Of a stretch of 64,000 nucleotides of DNA, positions 12,610 to 23,849 are shown piece by piece (the first letter of the stretch is position 1; each line of letters begins with the position of its first letter). The position numbers and the translations under genes were made by a program. The notes beneath the pieces are model-generated. The model was not told where the DNA came from. It made no database searches and was given only the letters and a program-made list of their open reading frames with translations. The stretch comes from Nilaparvata lugens (taxonomy: Eukaryota > Arthropoda > Insecta > Hemiptera > Delphacidae), in the NCBI RefSeq assembly GCF_014356525.2, contig NC_052511.1, forward strand, positions 8,836,500-8,900,499. The letters are read 5' to 3'.

Positions 12610-14060
12610 TTCACGACTCTGCGAAATCATACGAAAAAGTTCCCCAGATACTTTTATAAGTGAATTATCTCGTAGAGAAAATACTGATTCCGTAGGAAAG
12701 AGCTTGGCTTAATTTTTTAATACCCTTCAACAAGCTATGTCCAATCCTCAAGATTCAACCACTATAAATCATAAGAGGTGAGTGGAAATACTCTTCAAGC
12801 CACGGCAACTTTTCTATTTTGAATTTAATTTCTGCGAAGGGAAGAAGGAACGCTACCAAGCGTGGATCAAATTTGAACTACTGCCATCATGAAAATATAA
12901 ATTTATGCTAATAAATTCAAAGCTAATTACGATTCTAGCGGCTTCTAAGTGAGAAGTCAGTTCCATCTTGAGGTAGCATATCTACGACTTTCCGTGTATA
13001 ATCGAATTTATTTGCAAGAGAGATATGAGATATAGTATATTCGGTCTATACACGAAGATTATTCTTGTAGTACAAGGAATATAGTCGGCCTATACACGGA
13101 GATTAGCCTATATAGATATAGACCTACATGTAGAATAGGCTGTGGTTATTTAGCTGCAGGTTATCAAATGCTACGGTCATTGTAAAAACTGGATGCAGAA
13201 CTCAGATGCATTACGTCATGCATATGGTTTTTGCAGTGTATTATGTATGATTCATGAGAACTTAGCAAATGCATTCACGCTGGGTGTAAGCCAAGAAAAG
13301 TAGTGAAGCGGCTTGATTCCTAAGCTTTCGTTTTCTTATTAAGGTTCTGAGTTGTTAGTCTATTAATGCGATCTAAGATTGAGAAGTATGTTGGAGAAAT
13401 TATTAGAGTTTAGTTAATGTACAAAATAAGAAACAGGGGATAAAAAGTATAGTTAATCCGAGAGCTTGATAGGAAAGTTAACCTCATGAACAAAAAAGGG
13501 AAGTTTCAATAAAATCTACTGTTGTGTCTAGAAAATGCCTGGGTGGAAGCGTAGACTTACATAATCTACTAATAAGAGGATTGGTTAATATTTTAGAGTA
13601 ATAAGAGTAGATTATTCTACAAGCAGAAGACACCGGTTTTGGAACAAGAATAATGAGTAAATGAATTTTCTAAAGAACACTGGCTACTGCGTCTTATGTT
13701 ATGAAGAACTTTATAAAATCTTCATTTTTTGTTCTCATCAATTTGAAGATGAGAACATTCGGTTTTATCGTAATTCCTAACGGAAACTCAAACCCCTGAT
13801 TTTAAATGAATATGAATCAATTGAATTATTTGATAGTCAATAATAAATAGGTGGATTTGAGAAAGAATTTAATAGATAAGCAATAATGAAGTTGTTATGG
13901 TTATTTATTTATTTACTCTTATGGCTTTTATCGGATGTTCTGCCTTGCCGTATTACCCAATGTCATTTCCTATCAACACTCAAGTTTATAGGTTTTAAGT
14001 CTTGGGTTCTTCATTTTTCTCACTAAAAATTTGCACTTTCAATTCCTGAGTTCCTATTTT
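12610..14060. other. No gene seen
   Basis: Single-copy intronic DNA. Near 13035-13110 the pieces TCGGTCTATACACGAAGATTA and TCGGCCTATACACGGAGATTA form a small two-copy direct repeat. Nothing else recognised. Confidence -1.
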
Positions 14061-14065
14061 ATAAA

Positions 14066-14207
14066 TTTTAAAATCAAGAAAACTCATTTAAAAAGCAAAA
14101 ACTATAAAAAATTTAAAATTCAATATTATCATCAAAATTTTTATAGTTTTGCTTTTTAAATGTGATTTTGTGTTTGAAATAGCTTTCTTGATTTTAAAAT
14201 TAGATTA
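14066..14207. repeat. AT-rich foldback
   Basis: ATTTTAAAATCAAGAAA...AAAAAGCAAAAACTATAAAAA pairs with TTTTATAGTTTTGCTTTTTAA...TTTCTTGATTTTAAAAT. The right arm has a short extra segment. Non-coding MITE-like structure, one copy. Confidence -1.
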
Positions 14208-14225
14208 AGTTGTTATGGTAAGAGA

Positions 14226-14447
14226 TTGGTATGGCATTTGCCGGAGTCCAGATTTAAATCTGAACTGGAGGGCATTCTACTGCAAAACCCTCTATATTCA
14301 TTTGATGACTTATATTCGTATTTATTATTCTTATTTAGTTATATATATGAGCATACTGGACAATCATCATTTGACGATAATTTAATTGGTAGTGTCGTAC
14401 AGGAAAATTCTGGAGATACTGATGTAAGTGTAACATTCATATTTTGA
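14226..14447 (+). pseudogene. Possible LINE reverse-transcriptase C-terminal remnant
   Basis: A 73-codon frame reads LPESRFKSELEGILLQNPLY followed by SFDDLYSYL. This pattern (F-K-x-x-L-x-x-x-L-L-x-N-x-x-Y-S-x-x-x-L) resembles the extreme C-terminus of insect LINE reverse transcriptases. The rest of an RT is absent. Its 3' part overlaps the 100-bp direct repeat at 14418. The assignment is a weak resemblance; it may equally be a chance frame. Confidence -1.
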
Positions 14448-14915
14448 GAGACTCCTTTCAATATCGCATTTGAATGATAATAGTATTCCAGCAAACATTC
14501 GATATGTCAGCTACGATTGATTGATTGATTGGTTGATTGAGTACTTTATTTATGTAGATTACAATATATACTGGCTTATACACTCATATACAATAGCTTA
14601 CAATACAGCAAAATTATAGATGAATTTACATAATATAGACTAAGAAAATAATTATTGAACTGTATATGATATGAAAAAGCAATTTGTGATATAATAACTA
14701 TAGATAATAATTAAATTGTTATGCATCTACATAAATTGGCAGAGCTTTGGACATATCAATGTCCATTCTTCGGAAAGAATATTAAAAATATCCTCCCCAC
14801 TAACTCTCTACCAAAACTGATGTAAGTGTAACATTTATATTTTGAGAGACTCCTTTCAATATCGCATTTGAATGATAATAGTACTCCAGCAAACATTCGA
14901 TATGTCAGCTACGAT
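14418..14915 (-). mobile_element. Family H SINE-like element flanked by 100-bp direct repeats
   Basis: The element (14518-14815) has an (ATTG)n tail on the left, TGAGTACTTTATTTATGTAG next, and ends AAAGAATATT...CTCTACCAAA. It is bounded on both sides by the same 100-bp sequence (14418-14517 and 14816-14915), differing at only a couple of bases. That is far longer than normal retroposon target duplications. Other H copies are at 58552 (partial), 58930 and 59636. Confidence -1.
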
Positions 14916-15747
14916 AATAGAATACAAAGATGTATATGTGGTGCAAAAGGCATTCGAAGATTGTGTTGAAGGTGAGTCAGCGAGGGAAATTTTGGAGATA
15001 TTACTGAAATAAGCGTATAATCTTTATTTTGAAATGCATCCTTCTGTCGGACTTTCAGAGCATCCATACCTCACGATCTGGAACGTTGACTCTGGTATGC
15101 TATACTCCAGTAGGATGTTGTACGAAATGGGGTGAGCAGAAACATATGTGTCAGGGTCTCTCGGTTTCAACATGTGTGAGTGCATGCATGTGAGCGTGTG
15201 TGAGTGTGTGTTTCACCCTCAGACAAGAGCCGAAAATGATGCAGCCGCTGAGACCTCACCAGGGACGTCAATTTGAAGATTTATGAACACTTGTAGGCCA
15301 GGTAGAGGGAAGAAATGAGAATTATAAGCGCTTGCATGGTGAAAGGTGCCTCTAATATCTAACCGCCCTTCTAGATGCTGCAAGGCCTCAGTTCGATTCT
15401 TATTCTTGAGCGGGTTGGTTGTGTGTAGCCGTTCGTAAAATTTAGGTTAGATTTCTTTCCCATATTGAGAATATTTCATTACTTTTCCATCAGTTCCTGC
15501 ATTTTACCGCGAAAAAATAGCAATTTCTACTTATCAATTCGAAATCGGTTACGTTTGGAGCTCGTGTGATATGAGAATACCATAATATTCTTCAACAGAA
15601 ATAAATCTTCTTCTAATTTGTTGAAAGTGAGCTTGTGAATTAGGAATCGGAAATATTATCCAACGTTTGCAATTATTAAGCTTTCTTGAAAAGGAACCAA
15701 CCAAATAAAATCGTGGAGTAAGGAGGGAAGAATTTGATAGGCCTAGA
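14916..15747. other. No gene seen
   Basis: Mixed-complexity intronic DNA with a short TGTGTGAG-rich run (15172-15212). The 69-codon minus-strand frame at 15549-15758 has no recognisable domain and overlaps a family G MITE. Confidence -1.
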
Positions 15748-15890
15748 CCCGGTTGCACTACAACCGGTTAAATTTCAATCGTGATTAATTTCACGAGAAC
15801 CAATCAGAGAAGGTTTTTTTGAAGAAATCTTTGATTGGTTCTCGTGAAATTATTCAGGATTATAATTTAACTGGCTTCTGTGCAACCGGC
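15748..15890. mobile_element. Family G palindromic MITE, copy 2
   Basis: Ends CCCGGTTGCACTACAACCGG and CTTCTGTGCAACCGG, with arms TTTCACGAGAACCAATCAGA and TTGATTGGTTCTCGTGAAA around a short loop. Non-coding. Confidence -1.
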
Positions 15891-16687
15891 ACCTGGGTTT
15901 TAGGAATGTTTTTTATCGTTGATACAAGGCAACAGAGAAATTCAAACATTTGAATTACACGCTTCATTGTTCAGTTTCTTGACCGTGTTTTTGATTCATG
16001 ATTGTAATATAATTTTGCGATTTCTATAACTAATACTTTCTTGTATTTCCTCCCGCTTTCCATCGGGTCTGCTTATTTATTTCTAGTGTAAGTTCTTAGT
16101 TTCTGTATTAAATCTCTTCAAACAGTTTCAAACATAATTAGAGATCTCTTACAATTTCATACCGATCAATGTTCAAGCAGTGTTCCTTTTTTGATTCCAC
16201 GATCAATAATCAGTCTTGATTCTATCTGTTTTTTAATATTGATTAAATTTTCAATAAGTGATTCAACATTTGAGTAAATATTATCAGAGACAATTATTAT
16301 TTTTACTCTATGATATTATTCACTACACTATTTTTATACTATGTTTGTATATTATTTATTCTAATGCTGGAGGCTGAGGCTTAAACTCACTATTCGAAAA
16401 CATTGTTGATATAGCGGATAGTATTGAAAGTCTTATAGAAATGAGTGAAGAGAAGTGTAATTTTTGTAGTATTTGTTCAAAATTAGAAAGTTTGTTGAGT
16501 CGTGATGTGATTGGGAGATCAGTAAAATTCGTTCAACATTCAATTAGAATAATGTGGATACTTTACCAAACATTCGACTCGATTGAATTTGCTACAAGTG
16601 TTATCCTTACCTGGAACAAAGAAAAAACATTGTTGAAAAATTTGATGTTTGATAAAGTTTGTAGAGTGAATATTGTGGAACTTCCCC
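15891..16687. other. No gene recognised
   Basis: AT-rich sequence. An 84-codon plus-strand frame (16441-16695) starts MSEEKCNFCSICSKLESLL. It has CxxC spacing but no complete zinc-binding motif and no recognised family, and it ends inside a foldback repeat, so I do not call it a gene. Confidence -1.
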
Positions 16688-16782
16688 ATAATTGAAGAGA
16701 ATTAAGATATTGTCAATAATCCACTTTATTCCAATTTTCCTATTGAAATGAAGTGGATTATTGACAATTCTCTTCAATAATA
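16688..16782. repeat. Foldback repeat, ~30-bp arms
   Basis: ATTGAAGAGAATTAAG...TGTCAATAATCCACTTT pairs with AAGTGGATTATTGACA...ATTCTCTTCAAT. The left arm holds seven extra bases. Short non-autonomous element or recombination product. Confidence -1.
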
Positions 16783-17119
16783 AGTCTTCATTATTAAGTC
16801 TCTTCAATTTGATGTTAGGAATAAAGAAAATAACTGGATACAATACTTGATAATTTTCTATGATTCTCTAGATAATTCCTGGTTAAAGTTATAGATAGAA
16901 TCATAGAGTAGAAAACTATATTATTTCGGTCATCTCTGATAGAATCAATCAATATATTGAGTTTGCTATCTCGATCCACTATTACATGCAAAAGTTGATT
17001 ACATTACACTACAACCAGTTCATTAGAACCCTTTGAAAACTAATAAGGTTACAAATTACTCAATCTATGTAGTTGAGTTATTCAACTAAGGAATAGTTAG
17101 CCAAACCAGGATTTAGCTA

Positions 17120-17880
17120 AGTTCTAGACTTTAAACAGCTGGAGTCAGAAAATAGGCTTTCCGAAACGGGGCGTAGCACTACCTCCGTAAACAAAGCCGT
17201 AGTGCATTCGTGTGACGTCAGCACAGATAGGGCTCCTACACCATTAGAAATTCGTTGATTTCAGCTGATCCATATCAGCTAGTGTTTTTATTGGTTTAGG
17301 AGCTCTACCTGTGCAGACGTCACACGAATGCACTATGGCTTTGTTCACGGAGGTAGTGGGCGTAGTCGCAGTTTTTATGATAATCTTCATTTTCTCATTT
17401 CTATAATTGGAAACGTTTTTCCTTGACGAAATGAAACATTCCTAGATAATTCAAAATAGCTGAAACTTTACATTATTTTCTCTTTGTTTGATTTGGGTTC
17501 AATTTTCTAGTTTTTCTAAATTTAATTTAAATGTAGACTGCGACTGCGCCCCGTTTCGGGAAGCAAATTTCCTGTCTCTAGCTTTTTACAGTCTAGAACC
17601 TAGCTTAGAAACGGGGTGTAGTCGCAGTTTTTATGATAATCTTTATTTTCTCATTTCTATAATTTGAAACGTTTTTCCTTGACGATATGAAACATTGTTG
17701 GATAATTGAAAATAACTCAAATTTTACAATATTTTCTCTTTATTTAATTTGGGTTCGATTTTCCAGTTTTTCGAAATTTAATTTAAATGTAGACTGCGAC
17801 TACGCCCCGTTTCGGGAAGCAAATTTTCTGTCTCCAGCTGTTTAAAGTCCAGAACTTAGCTGAATCCCGTGCTCGGAAAC
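17120..17880. mobile_element. Family J elements in tandem, first copy interrupted by K
   Basis: Terminal inverted repeats read AGTTCTAGACTTTAAACAGC...GAAACGGGGCGTAGTCGCAG and the complement. One copy runs to about 17595 and a second begins near 17607 sharing the middle end. An uninterrupted relative is at 40047. No coding capacity, though the ends are over 60 bp long. Confidence -1.
17170..17365. mobile_element. Family K MITE nested in J (7-bp TSD)
   Basis: Element 17177-17358 is flanked by GGCGTAG on both sides (17170-17176, 17359-17365). The uninterrupted site is seen in the J copy at 40092 (GGGCGTAGTCGCAG). Ends are CACTACCTCCG and CGGAGGTAGTG, with long arms continuing through AAAGCC, GACGTCA and GGAGCTC. 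Exact 7-bp duplication and CA...TG ends match families B and L. Confidence -1.
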
Positions 17881-18009
17881 AGGCCCTAAATAATATGATC
17901 TTAATCTCATTGTTTACTTGCAGCATTAGGAATGAAACTAACAGCCTAACTCTCTTAGATTGATTAAGAAGCGTTAAAATTGTTTTTTTTTTTCAACAAT
18001 TCCAGTAAA

Positions 18010-18640
18010 CCAGAGAAACTATGACAATGTATAACAACAATTTCATTTTTTTAACATTCCTAGTAAACCAGAGAGACTATGAAAATGGATGACAGCAATG
18101 TAATAACTCAACGTATCTACAAGGTTGATATTGGAACGGTGAAGACGTTGTATGGTCTCTTGTGGGCTGCAATTGTAACGCATGGATAGAGGCAGACAAT
18201 GGCACGCTGTAGGACACTGACTAAAAGCATAATGTACCATTTATACGCGTAATTTCAAAATTCGATTCCTGTAGAGAGACAAAAGTTTCGGTCGCGCATT
18301 CTTAATCTGAAATCATTCGTATTTTATATCTCTGACTGATGAAGAAAAGGAGATGATGAAGTAGAAAAAGAGAGCTGCGCTCCAAGTCTGGCGTATTACC
18401 AATATCATTCTCCGACAGATTTATTTTTGAACCATTTCAACGTTACATTCGAATTAAAAAGTTCACTAAACGCGACGAATCTTGTTCGTCCCGAAATTGT
18501 CCCGGAATTCAAAACACGGCCCGTCGTGTTTATAGCATGCGCGCGCATGTAAGACAATATTTACAAAACAGTGAACGCTGTGAAATAACATTAATAACTC
18601 TGTTAACGATCAGTGGAAAATTCGAAAAGACATTCTCTTG
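18010..18640. other. Single-copy GC-richer island in Scr intron 1
   Basis: Higher complexity than its surroundings, with CpGs (CGGTCGCGCATTC, GCATGCGCGCGCATG) and no repeats matched elsewhere in the window. No convincing exon: the short minus-strand frame at 18043-18240 has no domain. Candidate enhancer or alternative promoter by composition and position only. Confidence -1.
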
Positions 18641-19113
18641 AGAATACTACACGGTGCTGAGTTCGTCAGTTTTCTATGCTTCATTCAACCTTAGTTTGAA
18701 ATGTTCATATCCTGGAATAGAAAATCAATGTAAGATTCGTGCTATTCTGTTACTGTAATTGGAAGACCTCATCTTCTGTTTTTTTTCTGTAATTGTTTAG
18801 GGAGTTCAATTGAAATGATCTCTTCTTTTAAATGATATTGAAGATATTCGATGAATTTCAAGTGTTATAATAAAATCACAGATATTTCATTTCAAATTTC
18901 ATTTGTTATAAAAACGTCATACAGTGAAACTGAATGTTGAGGGTCATTAATTGATGTATTGTTAATTCACATGAAGATCAACATTTTATGAAGACTAATG
19001 TTGATATTTTGTTCGATTCGAACAATAATTGTTTGATTATTTGTTCTAGAAATGAATTACAGTAGTAATCAGTGAGAATAGAATATAGTTATATAGTGTG
19101 TATATAATATCAC

Positions 19114-19402
19114 ATTCTATCATACAGAAACAATAGTGTAAGTAGATATCTCATGGTATAGGGCGTTTATGTCGCAACTTTCACTGTTATCTCAAGCCGA
19201 TAGTTCACGTAGCTTTTTCCCATGCAGCTGTGTGACAATGGTAGTTTCTCAAATTGTGCCGTTCATACACTCTCACCTAAACAAAACAGTAAAAACTGAC
19301 AATAATCGACATTAATCGGCTTGAGATAACAGCAAAAGTTGCGACATAAATTCCCTATAACATGGGATATCTACTAACGCTATTGTTTCTCTATGATTCT
19401 AT
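19114..19402. mobile_element. Family B MITE, copy 1 (7-bp TSD)
   Basis: Element 19121-19395 is flanked by ATTCTAT on both sides. Ends are CATACAGAAACAATAG and CTATTGTTTCTCTATG, with long imperfect arms through GGGCGTTTATGTCGCAAC. Non-coding, 275 bp. See the finding on shared 7-bp TSDs. Confidence -1.
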
Positions 19403-19729
19403 GCCTACTGGTAGTAATAACTAAAAACGTTATGGATTATCTCGATTCATGAATCTTCAATCATACTTGTAGTTTACAACAGAGATTAGGCCCAGGCTTA
19501 CATTGTAGCTTGTAAACGAGAACAGCCGTAGATTGGGTATTCTATTCTCGTAGACTACTTTTGTATTAAGCTATATTGAACGTTTTCAAGAGAAGTGAAT
19601 TCTTTGAAATCCAAAAAAGTTAATAGGCCAGAGTTTCAAGGAATAGACTATTCAACGCCAATGCATTAATTTCATATTTTATCATCCAATGAAGTCATGA
19701 AGGGATCATGCCAAAATCTCTTTAGATGT

Positions 19730-20864
19730 AATAATTATTGAATGATTATGATTTTTTAATGATTATGATATTATTGAATGTTATAAATTGCATTTTGTCT
19801 ATGAATCTATGAATTATTTCTATTAGTTCAACATTATTACAAGTGTGATACGATCGCTTGCGTTAACCAAAACGTAGCCTAATAGCCTAACATAGAAAAT
19901 CATAAAAAGTATGAGCCTAAAAGTAAAAAGTAACATAGCCTAACATGAAAAGTATGATTCTTTCCGAATCATAACATTCCAAAATCAATATTTTTTGAAG
20001 AAGTTGACAAGATACTATAAGTTCTTTGTCTCTCTTTCTGAAAGAAGAAACCGTTGGCTTGAAGAATAGAGATTACAAACTCAATTACAAATTGAAGAAT
20101 AGAGATTACAAACTCAATTACAAACTTCATAGTACTAGTAGTTCTGTGAACAGTAGACCTCACGCAGTGTTCTCATCCACAAGTACCTGATTGAAACTAT
20201 AGACCTTATGGAAATACAGCAATAGACTGGCTTCTCCACACATCTGTATAATCACTTGTCAGCTGATTTATGATGAATAATTATTCTATAGTCTGATTTT
20301 TACGGTAATATTGGCGTATGAAGGAGGCTCCTTTTTCCTTTTATATTATCCTTGAAATGCAAAATTTCCAAAAACTTGTACATACGCCGACGCCCAATTC
20401 AAGAAGGAACATACCTGTCAAATTCAATGGAAATCTATTACCGCGTTTCGCTGTAAATGCGCAACATATAAACATATAAACATTTTAACATTAAGAGAAA
20501 TGCCAAACCGTCGACTTGAATCTTAGACCTCACTTCGCTCGGTCAATAATTATTGAATGATTATATATGATTCTTTAATGATTATGATATTATTGAATGG
20601 CATTTTGGATTATGGTATGAATTGCATTTTGTCTTTGAATCTTTAAATTATTTATATTATTTCAACATTATTAAAAGTGTGATACGATCGCTTGCGTAGC
20701 CTAAAATACCCCTTCCGAATAATAACATTTCAAATCAATATTTTTTGAAGTAATTAACAAAAAACATGATACAATTTATTGTGTGTCTCTGTTTGCGAAA
20801 GAAGAACTCGTTATATGGCTTGAAGAATAGAGATTACAAACTCAATCAGAAACTTTACAGTACA
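19730..20864 (-). mobile_element. Family E element between long direct repeats
   Basis: E (20134-20548, minus) runs from ACTAGTAGTTCTGTGAACAG to CACTTCGCTCGGTCAA. Plus-strand relatives are at 40619 and 57141. It sits exactly between two copies of a ~320-400 bp segment (19730-20137 and 20545-20864), both containing GATACGATCGCTTGCGT and GAAGAATAGAGATTACAAAC. The left copy has a small internal duplication of the latter block. The 64-codon frame at 19969-20163 is inside this repeat. Confidence -1.
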
Positions 20865-21287
20865 TAGTTATAAGAAACAAGCCTTACAAGAGTGTGAATT
20901 GTCCAAAGGAGTCAACCACCAATAAATTTAATATGTGTCATGTTCTAATGATGTTGCCAGCCTTTAGAAATAGCAATCAAGTAGTTGAGCAAGCCTTTGC
21001 TTTCAAAGGAGAAGACTGACCCGCATCATATCCTATGCTCCAAAGTAGGCCTACTATAAAGCAAATATTTAACAATGTTTAGTGAGGGAAGGATATTCAG
21101 GAACTTGTATATTCCAGATAAATTAAATATTTTTAATTGGTGTGATAAGTTTCCGTTCAGAGATCTACAGGAATGATTAATTGTTTTTTGATAAACCGAG
21201 ATAGAAATGAAAGCAGTGAAATTTTTAGTTTGTAGTAGTTTGAAGAATACATGTTGACTAAACCCGATGTATCTTATGTGTGTGTGT

Positions 21288-21326
21288 GTGAATAAATAAA
21301 TTGAAATTGAAATTGAAATTGAAACC
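21288..21326. repeat. (ATTGAA)n tail
   Basis: Short run of ATTGAA after TGTGTGTGTGTGAATAAATA, the likely 3' tail of a decayed LINE or SINE whose body is not recognisable upstream. Confidence -1.
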
Positions 21327-21623
21327 TACTGCAACTAAAAGTACAAGATCGTTTTCAACGATTTATCATGTAGAAACCTATGTGAATATTATTTGGAATA
21401 ATTGGTGCAGGAATACATGTCGATTATCATGTTGAAGAAATAAGAGCGCTTAAAATGAAGTGTGAACTCTTTCTGTTATCTACCAAATTTGTACTTGGAA
21501 CATGATTTTTGTTATTGAAATTAATTTGAGTTTCTCTCACAGTCTAGCATAGGACAGGTGAGATCAATGTAGGCTACCTAAAATCAGACAGATAAACTGG
21601 ACTCTCTTGATATAGAATTCTCT

Positions 21624-21775
21624 GGCCCGGTTGCACAAAAGCCGGTTAAATTTTAACCGTGATTAATTCCAAGAGAACCAATCAGATGAGCCGTCTTTTA
21701 AAAACCGCCTTCTCTGATTGGTTCTCGTGGAATTAATCAGGCTTAAAATTTAACCGGCTATTGTGCAAGTGGGCC
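21624..21775. mobile_element. Family G palindromic MITE, copy 3
   Basis: Best-preserved copy: GGCCCGGTTGCACAAAAGCC at the left and CTATTGTGCAAGTGGGCC at the right, with arms AGAGAACCAATCAGA and TCTGATTGGTTCTCG. Lies immediately left of a family C element. Confidence -1.
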
Positions 21776-21779
21776 TAAG

Positions 21780-22071
21780 AATTACAAATACTCTTTGTGT
21801 AGTTGAGAAGTAGATATTGTGGTAATTATTCATATTGAATGAAAAAGACTAAGAAATTGTCAAAAAACCAAAGATTTATTGATACTTAGAAAGACCGGTT
21901 TCGGTTATTACACCATTGTCAATCTCTGAGAAACTGATTGTTTCAATCTCTGAAAACAATCAGTTTCTCAGAGATTGACAATGGTGTAATAACCGAAACC
22001 GGTCTTTCTAAGTATCAATAAATCTTTGGTTTTTGACAATTTCTTAGTCTTTTTCATTCAATTACAAATAC
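21780..22071. mobile_element. Family C foldback element, copy 2 (12-bp TSD)
   Basis: Element 21792-22059 is flanked by AATTACAAATAC (21780-21791, 22060-22071). It has the one-sided head, then arms meeting around an inner AATCAGTTTCTCAGAGATTG palindrome. No coding capacity. Confidence -1.
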
Positions 22072-22369
22072 CTTTTTTTTGTTTTAGATACTAGTTCCGG
22101 CCGGTTCTCGCCATTATCAAGTGTCAAAATGAATTTTGAGACTTACAGAATGAATTTGACACTTGATTGAATTCTACCAATTTTGATATTTGCCTTTTTC
22201 ATGATTGATTGAAAAAATTTTACAAATTTACTCAAAATAGATGAGTTTAAACACTTTAAATAGACTAGAAAAGCTGAAGTTGACTGATCTCTCATCAATA
22301 GATCCTACAAAGCTCGCAGTTGGAACTTCTAGAGGAGCACGATGATTAAGTTATTAACACACTCTTTCT

Positions 22370-22690
22370 CTCCTAGGTGCCGAGTAGTATTGTTTATGTT
22401 TACACGACCAACGAAATAGGAGTAATGATTGATAATTTCGACTCCGAAGGTCGGAAATGATTCTCGAATAAGAAGAGGGGAACAGGATGACGAGAGGGAG
22501 AGAGAGACTCTGAATAAAGTGAGATAAAACTAGAGATGAGTAAGGCGTTCATACCCTTCCGCCCATATAAATCTTTCCGAACCACACTTGGCCCGTCCTT
22601 TGGGCCTATCTCGATTAACATCCCTCCTCGAGCACCACTCCCGCTAAGATATGGCTTTTTAAAAGGCTTTCGACCTGCATTAATAGTTTC
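22370..22690. other. Single-copy GC-richer island in Scr intron 1
   Basis: About 320 bp of balanced composition with no internal or dispersed repeat, bounded by AT-rich DNA. Contains GAGAGGGAGAGAGAGAC (GAGA-type) and CCATATAAATC. A 73-codon minus-strand frame (22400-22621) has no recognised domain. Candidate cis-regulatory element; not a supported exon. Confidence -1.
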
Positions 22691-22694
22691 ATTG

Positions 22695-23440
22695 ACAAAT
22701 ACTTCCCTTTACTAGTTGTGAGTTATGTTTTTGGAGTGAATGTTGTACTGTGATTATTGTGCGGCAGGTTTTCAGCTGAGTTAATAAATTATCAGCTCGA
22801 TTTCATGAAAATATCACACATAATTTGATGGAGTAAGATAGGAAGTTAAAGCGCCTACAATGAAAGATTTACAAACCCTATACGCATGATTTATTGATTT
22901 AAACCTTATTATTTATTCAAAGTTTGGAGTTTTCTGAATATTTTAATTGATATAATTCAATTTAGAGGTATTTTTCCAATTCAAGAATGATTTTTGTGTG
23001 TTTTGAATTGTAAATTGAGTGTGTAATTGAATAATGTTGAAGTTACACATAACCTAGCTACATTTGGATTGTTGTCAGAATTAGAATTGGAACCGTTTTG
23101 GGCTTATAAGCCTGTGGTACTTTTCTGAAAGTTGTGTAATTCTCAATGATTAAATAAATTAAATGATTAAACCTTGATTTAGAATACACAGACTAGAGTT
23201 TATGTAGAGATGATAATTCAATTATTATGATCTGTTTCACTATGTTTGAGCTTCATTTGCGAGTGGTCCGTAGTATCTTTATATTTGACGTTAACTAGGT
23301 TCTAGAATATCAACGCTATTTACAAGGAGTGGTCAACACAATCTCTCATTTATTATCAAAAAGATCTAAAGACTTGAGCGTGAATTTCTTAAAAGCCTGA
23401 TTATTGACTTTCTAATGTTTCCTTTGTTAGTTGGGTTGCA
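22695..23440. other. No gene seen
   Basis: AT-rich intronic DNA; a retroposon fragment near 23086-23170 (GAACCGTTTTGGGCTTATAA) matches one near 6588. Confidence -1.
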
Positions 23441-23454
23441 TCAATCCAAGGATA

Positions 23455-23845
23455 GTATATAGCAAGGATTGTATACTATCCTAGTACTGTATTATAGCAA
23501 GGACTGTATACTATCCTAGTATATAGCAAGGACTGTATACTATCCTAGTATATAGCAAGGACTGTATACTATCCTAATATATAACAAGGACTGTATACTA
23601 TCCTAGTATATAGCAAGGAATGTATACTATCCTAGTATATAGCAAGGACTGCATACTATCCTAGTATATAGCAAGGACTGTATACTATCCTAATATATAG
23701 CAAGGACTGTATAGCCTACTATCCTAATATATAACAAGGACTGTATACTATCCTAATATATAACAAGGACTGTATACTATCCTAATATATAACAAGGACT
23801 GTATATTATCCTATTATATAGCACGGACTGTATACTATCCTTGGC
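23455..23845. repeat. Minisatellite, 29-bp unit, about 13 copies
   Basis: Unit contains AGCAAGGACTGTATACTATC followed by CTAGTATAT. Repeats start at 23461, 23496 (a longer variant), 23525 and about every 29 bp afterwards. The unit is partly self-complementary (GGATAGTATA...TATACTATCC). Confidence -1.
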
Positions 23846-23849
23846 ACCA

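Noticed and set aside
16441..16695. 84-codon frame with CxxC motifs as a zinc-finger candidate
   Set aside because: Only CNFCSIC spacing is present, with no second metal-binding half; it ends in a foldback repeat.
23455..23845. CRISPR-like 29-bp repeats
   Set aside because: Repeats are directly abutting with no spacers.
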